A model generated the notes under the pieces. The model did no database searches. It had not been told where the DNA came from and was given only the letters and a program-made list of their open reading frames with translations. The position numbers and the translations under genes were made by a program. From assembly GCA_964057225.1 (NCBI GenBank), contig OZ059900.1, forward strand, positions 16,321,638-16,385,637: a stretch of DNA of 64,000 nt, in the 5' to 3' direction. Positions 34,991 to 46,961 of the stretch are shown here, piece after piece (the first letter of the stretch is position 1; each line of letters starts with the position of its first letter). The stretch is from Auanema rhodensis (Eukaryota; Nematoda; Chromadorea; Rhabditida; Rhabditidae).

Positions 34991-37900
34991 TCTAGTGTTC
35001 AGCATGTAAAATGCTTCATTTTAGTATGTAACACGCTGAAATTCGTTGCATTTGACGACTCATATGAACAAAAATCGATTTAATCATTATTAGCCATAAG
35101 GAGCGTGCCCTCAGAATATGCTAATTTCCTTAATTTTCTAACCCCTGTTTTTTTGTCGTGAAAGTGGAACTAAACGTTGTACGAACAATTTTGAGCTAGG
35201 TTTCATTGACATTGCATGAGTTTGAACACATGAAATCGTAAGTCAAAACCTTGTTTACAGCGAAATTTCCAAAAACTGGTTTTCCAGCATAATAAAATAT
35301 TTCTCATGAGAAATACTGTGTTTTTGTATTTTTCTAGTGTTCAGCATGTAAAATGCTTCATTTTAGTATGTAACACGCTGAAATTCGTTGCATTTGACGA
35401 CTCATATGAACAAAAATCGATTTAATCAATATTAGCCATAAGGGGCGTGCCCTCAGAATATGCTAATTTCCTTAATTTTCTAACCCCTGTTTTTTTGTCG
35501 TGAAAGTGGAACTAGACGTTGTACGAACAATTTTGAGCTAGGTTTCATTGACATTGCATGAGTTTGAACACATGAAATCGTAAGTCAAAACCTTGTTTAC
35601 AGCGAAATTTCCAAAAACTGGTTTTCCAGCATAATAAAATATTTCTCATGGGAAATACTGTGTTTTTGTATTTTTCTAGTGTTCAGCATGTAAAATGCTT
35701 CATTTTAGTATGTAACACGCTGAAATTCGTTGCATTTGACGACTCATATGAACAAAAATCGATTTAATCAATATTAGCCATAAGGGGCGTGCCCTCAGAA
35801 TATGCTAATTTCCTTAATTTTCTAACCCCTGTTTTTTTGTCGTGAAAGTGGAACTAGACGTTGTACGAACAATTTTGAGCTAGGTTTCATTGACATTGCA
35901 TGAGTTTGAACACATGAAATCGTAAGTCAAAACCTTGTTTACAGCGAAATTTCCAAAAACTGGTTTTCCAGCATAATAAAATATTTCTCATGGGAAATAC
36001 TGTGTTTTTGTATTTTTCTAGTGTTCAGCATGTAAAATGCTTCATTTTAGTATGTAACACGCTGAAATTCGTTGCATTCGACGACTCATATGAACAAAAA
36101 TCGATTTAATCAATATTAGCCATAAGGGGCGTGCCCTCAGAATATGCTAATTTCCTTAATTTTCTAACCCCTGTTTTTTTGTCGTGAAAGTGGAACTACA
36201 CGTTGTACGAACAATTTTGAGCTAGGTTTCATTGACATTGCATGAGTTTGAACACATGAAATCGTAAGTCAAAACCTTGTTTACAGCGAAATTTCCAAAA
36301 ACTGGTTTTCCAGCATAATAAAATATTTCTCATGGGAAATACTGTGTTTTCGTAATTTTCTAGTGTTCAGCATGTAAAATGCTTCATTTTAGTATGTAAC
36401 ACGCTGAAATTCGTTGCATTTGACGAATCATATGAACAAAAATCGATTTAATCAATATTAGCCATAAGGGGCGTGCCCTCAGAATATGCTAATTTCCTTA
36501 ATTTTCTAACCCCTGTTTTTTTGTCGTGAAAGTGGAACTAGACGTTGTACGAACAATTTTGAGCTAGGTTTCATTGACATTGCATGAGTTTGAACACATG
36601 AAATCGTAAGTCAAAACCTTGTTTACAGCGAAATTTCCAAAAACTGGTTTTCCAGCATAATAAAATATTTCTCATGGGAAATACTGTGTTTTTGTATTTT
36701 ACTAGTGTTCAGCATGTAAAATGCTTCATTTTAGTATGTAACACGCTGAAATTCGTTGCATTTGACGACTCATATGAACAAAAATCGATTTAATCAATAT
36801 TAGCCATAAGGGGCGTGCCCTCAGAATATGCTAATTTCCTTAATTTTCTAACCCCTGTTTTTTTGTCGTGAAAGTGGAACTAGACGCTGTACGAACAATT
36901 TTGAGCTAGGTTTCATTGACATTGCATGAGTTTGAACACATGAAATCGTAAGTCAAAACCTTGTTTACAGCGAAATTTCCAAAAACTGGTTTTCCAGCAT
37001 AATAAAATATTTCTCATGGGAAATACTGTGTTTTTGTATTTTTCTAGTGTTCAGCATGTAAAATGCTTCATTTTAGTATGTAACACGCTGAAATTCGTTG
37101 CATTTGACGACTCATATGAACAAAAATCGATTTAATCAATATTAGCCATAAGGGGCGTGCCCTCAGAATATGCTAATTTCCTTAATTTTCTAACCCCTGT
37201 TTTTTTGTCGTGAAAGTGGAACTAGACGTTGTACGAACAATTTTGAGCTAGGTTTCATTGACATTGCATGAGTTTGAACACATGAAATCGTAAGTCAAAA
37301 CCTTGTTTACAGCGAAATTTTTAAAAACTGGTTTTCCAGCATAATAAAATATTTCTCATGGGAAATACTGTGTTTTTGTATTTTTCTAGTGTTCAGCATG
37401 TAAAATGCTTCATTTTAGTATGTAACACGCTGAAATTCGTTGCATTCGACGACTCATATGAACAAAAATCGATTTAATCAATATTAGCCATAAGGGGCGT
37501 GCCCTCAGAATATGCTAATTTCCTTAATTTTCTAACCCCTGTTTTTTTGTCGTGAAAGTGGAACTACACGTTGTACGAACAATTTTGAGCTAGGTTTCAT
37601 TGACATTGCATGAGTTTGAACACATGAAATCGTAAGTCAAAACCTTGTTTACAGCGAAATTTCCAAAAACTGGTTTTCCAGCATAATAAAATATTTCTCA
37701 TGGGAAATACTGTGTTTTCGTATTTTTCTAGTGTTCAGCATGTAAAATGCTTCATTTTAGTATGTAACACGCTGAAATTCGTTGCATTTGACGACTCATA
37801 TGAACAAAAATCGATTTAATCAATATTAGCCATAAGGGGCGTGCCCTCAGAATATGCTAATTTCCTTAATTTTCTAACCCCTGTTTTTTTGTCGTGAAAG

Positions 37901-39094
37901 TGGAACTAGACGTTGTACGAACAATTTTGAGCTAGGTTTCATTGACATTGCATGAGTTTGAACACATGAAATCGTAAGTCAAAACCTTGTTTACAGCGAA
38001 ATTTCCAAAAACTGGTTTTCCAGCATAATAAAATATTTCTCATGGGAAATACTGTGTTTTTGTATTTTTCTAGTGTTCAGCATGTAAAATGCTTCATTTT
38101 AGTATGTAACACGCTGAAATTCGTTGCATTCGACGACTCATATGAACAAAAATCGATTTAATCAATATTAGCCATAAGGGGCGTGCCCTCAGAATATGCT
38201 AATTTCCTTAATTTTCTAACCCCTGTTTTTTTGTCGTGAAAGTGGAACTACACGTTGTACGAACAATTTTGAGCTAGGTTTCATTGACATTGCATGAGTT
38301 TGAACACATGAAATCGTAAGTCAAAACCTTGTTTACAGCGAAATTTCCAAAAACTGGTTTTCCAGCATAATAAAATATTTCTCATGAGAAATACTGTGTT
38401 TTCGTATTTTTCTAGTGTTCAGCATGTAAAATGCTTCATTTTAGTATGTAACACGCTGAAATTCGTTGCATTTGACGACTCATATGAACAAAAATCGATT
38501 TAATCAATATTAGCCATAAGGGGCGTGCCCTCAGAATATGCTAATTTCCTTAATTTTCTAACCCCTGTTTTTTTGTCGTGAAAGTGGAACTAGACGTTGT
38601 ACGAACAATTTTGAGCTAGGTTTCATTGACATTGCATGAGTTTGAACACATGAAATCGTAAGTCAAAACCTTGTTTACAGCGAAATTTCCAAAAACTGGT
38701 TTTCCAGCATAATAAAATATTTCTCATGGGAAATACTGTGTTTTTGTATTTTACTAGTGTTCAGCATGTAAAATGCTTCATTTTAGTATGTAACACGCTG
38801 AAATTCGTTGCATTTGACGACTCATATGAACAAAAATCGATTTAATCAATATTAGCCATAAGGGGCGTGCCCTCAGAATATGCTAATTTCCTTCATTTTC
38901 TAACCCCTGTTTTTTTGTCGTGAAAGTGGAACTAGACGTTGTACGAACAATTTTGAGCTAGGTTTCATTGACATTGCATGAGTTTGAACACATGAAATCG
39001 TAAGTCAAAACCTTGTTTACAGCGAAATTTCCAAAAACTGGTTTTCCAGCATAATAAAATATTTCTCATGGGAAATACTGTGTTTTTGTATTTT

Positions 39095-39437
39095 TCTAGT
39101 GTTCAGCATGTAAAATGCTTCATTTTAGTATGTAACACGCTGAAATTCGTTGCATTTGACGACTCATATGAACAAAAATCGATTTAATCAATATTAGCCA
39201 TAAGGGGCGTGCCCTCAGAATATGCTAATTTCCTTAATTTTCTAACCCCTGTTTTTTTTGTCGTGAAAGTGGAACTAGACGTTGTACGAATAATTTTGAG
39301 CTAGGTTTCATTGACATTGCATGAGTTTGAACACATGAAATCGTAAGTCAAAACCTTGTTTACAGCGAAATTTCCAAAAACTGGTTTTCCAGCATAATAA
39401 AATATTTCTCATGGGAAATACTGTGTTTTTGTATTTT
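39095..39437. repeat. 343-bp monomer with T8 run (copy 2)
   Basis: Carries the T8 run (39252-39259) and cgaataatt (39291), exactly 8,893 bp from the same two markers of the unit at 30202. It anchors the register of the 26-monomer super-repeat. The preceding monomer ends in tttttg here, whereas the counterpart near 30193 has ttttcg. Confidence 0.95.
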
Positions 39438-42400
39438 TCTAGTGTTCAGCATGTAAAATGCTTCATTTTAGTATGTAACACGCTGAAATTCGTTGCATTC
39501 GACGACTCATATGAACAAAAATCGATTTAATCAATATTAGCCATAAGGGGCGTGCCCTCAGAATATGCTAATTTCCTTAATTTTCTAACCCCTGTTTTTT
39601 TGTCGTGAAAGTGGAACTACACGTTGTACGAACAATTTTGAGCTAGGTTTCATTGACATTGCATGAGTTTGAACACATGAAATCGTAAGTCAAAACCTTG
39701 TTTACAGCGAAATTTCCAAAAACTGGTTTTCCAGCATAATAAAATATTTCTCATGGGAAATACTGTGTTTTCGTATTTTTCTAGTGTTCAGCATGTAAAA
39801 TGCTTCATTTTAGTATGTAACACGCTGAAATTCGTTGCATTTGACGACTCATATGAACAAAAATCGATTTAATCAATATTAGCCATAAGGGGCGTGCCCT
39901 CAGAATATGCTAATTTCCTTAATTTTCTAACCCCTGTTTTTTTGTCGTGAAAGTGGAACTAGACGTTGTACGAACAATTTTGAGCTAGGTTTCATTGACA
40001 TTGCATGAGTTTGAACACATGAAATCGTAAGTCAAAACCTTGTTTACAGCGAAATTTCCAAAAACTGGTTTTCCAGCATAATAAAATATTTCTCATGAGA
40101 AATACTGTGTTTTTGTATTTTTCTAGTGTTCAGCATGTAAAATGCTTCATTTTAGTATGTAACACGCTGAAATTCGTTGCATTTGACGACTCATATGAAC
40201 AAAAATCGATTTAATCAATATTAGCCATAAGGGGCGTGCCCTCAGAATATGCTAATTTCCTTAATTTTCTAACCCCTGTTTTTTTGTCGTGAAAGTGGAA
40301 CTAGACGTTGTACAAACAATTTTGAGCTAGGTTTCATAGACATTGCATGAGTTTGAACACATGAAATCGTAAGTCAAAACCTTGTTTACAGAGAAATTTC
40401 CAAAAACTGGTTTTCCAGCATAATAAAATATTTCTCATGAGAAATACTGTGTTTTTGTATTTTTCTAGTGTTCAGCATGTAAAATGCTTCATTTTAGTAT
40501 GTAACACGCTGAAATTCGTTGCATTTGACGACTCATATGAACAAAAATCGATTTAATCAATATTAGCCATAAGGGGCGTGCCCTCAGAATATGCTAATTT
40601 CCTTAATTTTCTAACCCCTGTTTTTTTGTCGTGAAAGTGGAACTAGACGTTGTACAAACATTTTTGAGCTAGGTTTCATTGACATTGCATGAGTTTGAAC
40701 ACATGAAATCGTAAGTCAAAACCTTGTTTACAGCGAAATTTCCAAAAACTGGTTTTCCAGCATAATAAAATATTTCTCATGGGAAATACTGTGTTTTTGT
40801 ATTTCTCTAGTGTTCAGCATGTAAAATGCTTCATTTTAGTATGTAACACGCTGAAATTCGTTGCATTTGACGACTCATATGAACAAAAATCGATTTAATC
40901 AATATTAGCCATAAGGGGCGTGCCCTCAGAATATGCTAATTTCCTTAATTTTCTAACCCCTGTTTTTTTGTCGTGAAAGTGGAACTAGACGTTGTACGAA
41001 CAATTTTGAGCTACGTTTCATTGACATTGCATGAGTTTGAACACATGAAATCGTAAGTCAAAACCTTGTTTACAGCGAAATTTCCAAAAACTGGTTTTCC
41101 AGCATAATAAAATATTTCTCATGGGAAATACTGTGTTTTTGTATTTTTCTAGTGTTCAGCATGTAAAATGCTTCATATTAGTATGTAACACGCTGAAATT
41201 CGTTGCATTTGACGACTCATATGAACAAAAATCGATTTAATCAATATTAGCCATAAGGGGCGTGCCCTCAGAATATGCTAATTTCCTTAATTTTCTAGCC
41301 CCTGTTTTTTTGTCGTGAAAGTGGAACTAGACGTTGTACGAACAATTTTGAGCTAAGTTTCATTGACATTGCATGAGTTTGAACACATGAAATCGTAAGT
41401 CAAAACCTTGTTTACAGCGAAATTTCCAAAAACTGGTTTTCCAGCATAATAAAATATTTCTCATGGGAAATACTGTGTTTTTGTATTTTTCTAGTGTTCA
41501 GCATGTAAAATGCTTCATTTTAGTATGTAACACGCTGAAATTCGTTGCATTCGACGACTCATATGAACAAAAATCGATTTAATCAATATTAGCCATAAGG
41601 GGCGTGCCCTCAGAATATGCTAATTTCCTTAATTTTCTAACCCCTGTTTTTTTGTCGTGAAAGTGGAACTAGACGTTGTACGAACAATTTTGAGCTAGGT
41701 TTCATTGACATTGCATGAGTTTGAACACATGAAATCGTAAGTCAAAACCTTGTTTACAGCGAAATTTCCAAAAACTGGTTTTCCAGCATAATAAAATATT
41801 TCTCATGGGAAATACTGTGTTTTTGTATTTTTCTAGTGTTCAGCATGTAAAATGCTTCATTTTAGTATGTAACACGCTGAAATTCGTTGCATTTGACGAC
41901 TCATATGAACAAAAATCGATTTAATCAATATTAGCCATAAGGGGTGTGCCCTCAGAATATGCTAATTTCCTTAATTTTCTAACCCTTGTTTTTTTGTCGT
42001 GAAAGTGGAACTAGACGTTGTACGAACAATTTTGAGCTAGGTTTCATTGACATTGCATGAGTTTGAACACATGAAATCGTAAGTCAAAACCTTGTTTACA
42101 GCGAAATTTCCAAAAACTGGTTTTCCAGCATAATAAAATATTTCTCATGGGAAATACTGTGTTTTTGTATTTTTCTAGTGTTCAGCATGTAAAATGCTTC
42201 ATTTTAGTATGTAACACGCTGAAATTCGTTGCATTTGACGACTCATATGAACAAAAATCGATTTAATCAATATTAGCCATAAGGGGCGTGCCCTCAGAAT
42301 ATGCTAATTTCCTTAATTTTCTAACCCCTGTTTTTTTGTCGTGAAAGTGGAACTAGACGTTGTACGAACAATTTTGAGCTAGGTTTCATTGACATTGCAT

Positions 42401-42480
42401 GAGTTTGAACACATGAAATCGTAAGTCAAAACCTTGTTTACAGCGAAATTTCCAAAAACTGGTTTTCCAGCATAATAAAA

Positions 42481-42498
42481 TATTTCTCATGAGAAATA
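42481..42498. repeat. Perfect 18-bp palindrome in catgag monomers
   Basis: At monomer 308-325 the consensus is a palindrome with one mispaired position. The G319A variant repairs it to TATTTCTCATGAGAAATA, which equals its own reverse complement. I count 18 catgag monomers, 17 of them with the perfect palindrome. All but one lie between 26 and 46 kb (for example A at 26416, 29494, 31205, 33599, 35309, 38387, 40098, 42492, 44202, 45570). The last, at 61644, has a second change that breaks the palindrome. Confidence 0.85.
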
Positions 42499-42857
42499 CT
42501 GTGTTTTTGTATTTTTCTAGTGTTCAGCATGTAAAATGCTTCATTTTAGTATGTAACACGCTGAAATTCGTTGCATTTGACGACTCATATGAACAAAAAT
42601 CGATTTAATCAATATTAGCCATAAGGGGCGTGCCCTCAGAATATGCTAATTTCCTTAATTTTCTAACCCCTGTTTTTTTGTCGTGAAAGTGGAACTAGAC
42701 GTTGTACAAACAATTTTGAGCTAGGTTTCATAGACATTGCATGAGTTTGAACACATGAAATCGTAAGTCAAAACCTTGTTTACAGAGAAATTTCCAAAAA
42801 CGGGTTTTCCAGCATAATAAAATATTTCTCATGAGAAATACTGTGTTTTTGTATTTT

Positions 42858-44909
42858 TCTAGTGTTCAGCATGTAAAATGCTTCATTTTAGTATGTAACA
42901 CGCTGAAATTCGTTGCATTTGACGACTCATATGAACAAAAATCGATTTAATCAATATTAGCCATAAGGGGCGTGCCCTCAGAATATGCTAATTTCCTTAA
43001 TTTTCTAACCCCTGTTTTTTTGTCGTGAAAGTGGAACTAGACGTTGTACGAACAATTTTGAGCTAGGTTTCATTGACATTGCATGAGTTTGAACACATGA
43101 AATCGTAAGTCAAAACCTTGTTTACAGCGAAATTTCCAAAAACTGGTTTTCCAGCATAATAAAATATTTCTCATGAGAAATACTGTGTTTTTGTATTTTT
43201 CTAGTGTTCAGCATGTAAAATGCTTCATTTTAGTATGTAACACGCTGAAATTCGTTGCATTTGACGACTCATATGAACAAAAATCGATTTAATCAATATT
43301 AGCCATAAGGGGCGTGCCCTCAGAATATGCTAATTTCCTTAATTTTCTAACCCTTGTTTTTTTGTCGTGAAAGTGGAACTAGACGTTGTACGAACAATTT
43401 TGAGCTAGGTTTCATTGACATTGCATGAGTTTGAACACATGAAATCGTAAGTCAAAACCTTGTTTACAGCGAAATTTCCAAAAACTGGTTTTCCAGCATA
43501 ATAAAATATTTCTCATGGGAAATACTGTGTTTTTGTATTTTTCTAGTGTTCAGCATGTAAAATGCTTCATTTTAGTATGTAACACGCTGAAATTCGTTGC
43601 ATTCGACGACTCATATGAACAAAAATCGATTTAATCAATATTAGCCATAAGGGGCGTGCCCTCAGAATATGCTAATTTCCTTAATTTTCTAACCCTTGTT
43701 TTTTTGTCGTGAAAGTGGAACTAGACGTTGTACGAACAATTTTGAGCTAGGTTTCATTGACATTGCATGAGTTTGAACACATGAAATCGTAAGTCAAAAC
43801 CTTGTTTACAGCGAAATTTCCAAAAACTGGTTTTCCAGCATAATAAAATATTTCTCATGGGAAATACTGTGTTTTTGTATTTTTCTAGTGTTCAGCATGT
43901 AAAATGCTTCATTTTAGTATGTAACACGCTGAAATTCGTTGCATTTGACGACTCATATGAACAAAAATCGATTTAATCAATATTAGCCATAAGGGGCGTG
44001 CCCTCAGAATATGCTAATTTCCTTAATTTTCTAACCCCTGTTTTTTTGTCGTGAAAGTGGAACTAGACGTTGTACGAACAATTTTGAGCTAGGTTTCATT
44101 GACATTGCATGAGTTTGAACACATGAAATCGTAAGTCAAAACCTTGTTTACAGCGAAATTTCCAAAAACTGGTTTTCCAGCATAATAAAATATTTCTCAT
44201 GAGAAATACTGTGTTTTTGTATTTTTCTAGTGTTCAGCATGTAAAATGCTTCATTTTAGTATGTAACACGCTGAAATTCGTTGCATTTGACGACTCATAT
44301 GAACAAAAATCGATTTAATCAATATTAGCCATAAGGGGTGTGCCCTCAGAATATGCTAATTTCCTTAATTTTCTAACCCCTGTTTTTTTGTCGTGAAAGT
44401 GGAACTAGACGTTGTACGAACAATTTTGAGCTAGGTTTCATTGACATTGCATGAGTTTGAACACATGAAATCGTAAGTCAAAACCTTGTTTACAGCGAAA
44501 TTTCCAAAAACTGGTTTTCCAGCATAATAAAATATTTCTCATGGGAAATACTGTGTTTTTGTATTTTTCTAGTGTTCAGCATGTAAAATGCTTCATTTTA
44601 GTATGTAACACGCTGAAATTCGTTGCATTCGACGACTCATATGAACAAAAATCGATTTAATCAATATTAGCCATAAGGGGCGTGCCCTCAGAATATGCTA
44701 ATTTCCTTAATTTTCTAACCCTTGTTTTTTTGTCGTGAAAGTGGAACTAGACGTTGTACGAACAATTTTGAGCTAGGTTTCATTGACATTGCATGAGTTT
44801 GAACACATGAAATCGTAAGTCAAAACCTTGTTTACAGCGAAATTTCCAAAAACTGGTTTTCCAGCATAATAAAATATTTCTCATGGGAAATACTGTGTTT
44901 TTGTATTTT
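42858..44909. repeat. Three-monomer unit, near-tandem doublet at the end of copy 2
   Basis: Order [common with catgag] [cccttg or ggggtg] [cattcgacg + cccttg]. Copies are 42858-43883 and 43884-44909. In super-repeat copy 1 the same trio occurs once (33965-34990). The middle monomers differ: cccttg at 43200, ggggtg at 34307 and 44226. The next monomer, 44910, is another cattcgacg + cccttg unit. This is a local expansion at the edge of the super-repeat. Confidence 0.75.
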
Positions 44910-45251
44910 TCTAGTGTTCAGCATGTAAAATGCTTCATTTTAGTATGTAACACGCTGAAATTCGTTGCATTCGACGACTCATATGAACAAAAATCGATTT
45001 AATCAATATTAGCCATAAGGGGCGTGCCCTCAGAATATGCTAATTTCCTTAATTTTCTAACCCTTGTTTTTTTGTCGTGAAAGTGGAACTAGACGTTGTA
45101 CGAACAATTTTGAGCTAGGTTTCATTGACATTGCATGAGTTTGAACACATGAAATCGTAAGTCAAAACCTTGTTTACAGCGAAATTTCCAAAAACTGGTT
45201 TTCCAGCATAATAAAATATTTCTCATGGGAAATACTGTGTTTTTGTATTTT

Positions 45252-46961
45252 TCTAGTGTTCAGCATGTAAAATGCTTCATTTTAGTATGTAACACGCTGA
45301 AATTCGTTGCATTTGACGACTCATATGAACAAAAATCGATTTAATCAATATTAGCCATAAGGGGCGTGCCCTCAGAATATGCTAATTTCCTTAATTTTCT
45401 AACCCCTGTTTTTTTGTCGTGAAAGTGGAACTAGACGTTGTACGAACAATTTTGAGCTAGGTTTCATTGACATTGCATGAGTTTGAACACATGAAATCGT
45501 AAGTCAAAACCTTGTTTACAGCGAAATTTCCAAAAACTGGTTTTCCAGCATAATAAAATATTTCTCATGAGAAATACTGTGTTTTTGTATTTTTCTAGTG
45601 TTCAGCATGTAAAATGCTTCATTTTAGTATGTAACACGCTGAAATTCGTTGCATTTGACGACTCATATGAACAAAAATCGATTTAATCAATATTAGCCAT
45701 AAGGGGCGTGCCCTCAGAATATGCTAATTTCCTTAATTTTCTAACCCCTGTTTTTTTGTCGTGAAAGTGGAACTAGACGTTGTACAAACAATTTTGAGCT
45801 AGGTTTCATAGACATTGCATGAGTTTGAACACATGAAATCGTAAGTCAAAACCTTGTTTACAGAGAAATTTCCAAAAACTGGTTTTCCAGCATAATAAAA
45901 TATTTCTCATGAGAAATACTGTGTTTTTGTATTTTTCTAGTGTTCAGCATGTAAAATGCTTCATTTTAGTATGTAACACGCTGAAATTCGTTGCATTTGA
46001 CGACTCATATGAACAAAAATCGATTTAATCAATATTAGCCATAAGGGGCGTGCCCTCAGAATATGCTAATTTCCTTAATTTTCTAACCCCTGTTTTTTTG
46101 TCGTGAAAGTGGAACTAGACGTTGTACGAACATTTTTGAGCTAGGTTTCATTGACATTGCATGAGTTTGAACACATGAAATCGTAAGTCAAAACCTTGTT
46201 TACAGCGAAATTTCCAAAAACTGGTTTTCCAGCATAATAAAATATTTCTCATGGGAAATACTGTGTTTTCGTATTTTTCTAGTGTTCAGCATGTAAAATG
46301 CTTCATTTTAGTATGTAACACGCTGAAATTCGTTGCATTTGACGAATCATATGAACAAAAATCGATTTAATCAATATTAGCCATAAGGGGCGTGCCCTCA
46401 GAATATGCTAATTTCCTTAATTTTCTAACCCCTGTTTTTTTGTCGTGAAAGTGGAACTAGACGTTGTACGAACAATTTTGAGCTACGTTTCATTGACATT
46501 GCATGAGTTTGAACACATGAAATCGTAAGTCAAAACCTTGTTTACAGCGAAATTTCCAAAAACTGGTTTTCCAGCATAATAAAATATTTCTCATGGGAAA
46601 TACTGTGTTTTTGTATTTTTCTAGTGTTCAGCATGTAAAATGCTTCATATTAGTATGTAACACGCTGAAATTCGTTGCATTTGACGACTCATATGAACAA
46701 AAATCGATTTAATCAATATTAGCCATAAGGGGCGTGCCCTCAGAATATGCTAATTTCCTTAATTTTCTAGCCCCTGTTTTTTTGTCGTGAAAGTGGAACT
46801 AGACGTTGTACGAACAATTTTGAGCTAAGTTTCATTGACATTGCATGAGTTTGAACACATGAAATCGTAAGTCAAAACCTTGTTTACAGCGAAATTTCCA
46901 AAAACTGGTTTTCCAGCATAATAAAATATTTCTCATGGGAAATACCGTGTTTTCGTATTTT
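45252..46961. repeat. Partial third copy of the super-repeat core (five monomers)
   Basis: Order [catgag] [gtacaaac + catagac + cagagaaat + catgag] [cgaacattt] [ctacg] [atatta + tagcccc + ctaag], as at 30887-32596 and 39780-41489, at an offset of 5,472 bp (16 monomers) from copy 2. Differences: 45936 ends in ttttcg instead of tctctag, 46278 has gaatcat, and 46620 ends with accgtgttttcg and ttttcc. The following cattcgacg (46962) and ggggtg (47304) monomers also fit the order. Mutations at the right ends suggest patchwork exchange with other unit types. Confidence 0.82.

Larger units (their letters stand above)
34991..43883. repeat. 26-monomer super-repeat, copy 2 (8,893 bp)
   Basis: Directly follows copy 1 and repeats its barcodes in register, for example gacgctg at 36887, the T8 run at 39252-39259, cgaataatt at 39291, cagagaaat at 40392, tagcccc at 41298 and acggg at 42802. 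By eye only about ten differences separate the copies over roughly 8.2 kb. They include tcattatt (35087) and aaggagcg (35102) here, cc to tt at 37321-37322, the common catttgacg at 38815, and gtacaaacattt near 40657. The match weakens at the monomer of 43200 (cccttg) against 34307 (ggggtg). Confidence 0.9.

Noticed and set aside
26098-43883. Super-repeat as a pure assembly duplication artefact
   Set aside because: Not fully excluded, but the copies carry private changes (29922, 30757, 35087, 35102, 37321, about 40657) and differ in their final monomers, which an echo of one locus would not produce.
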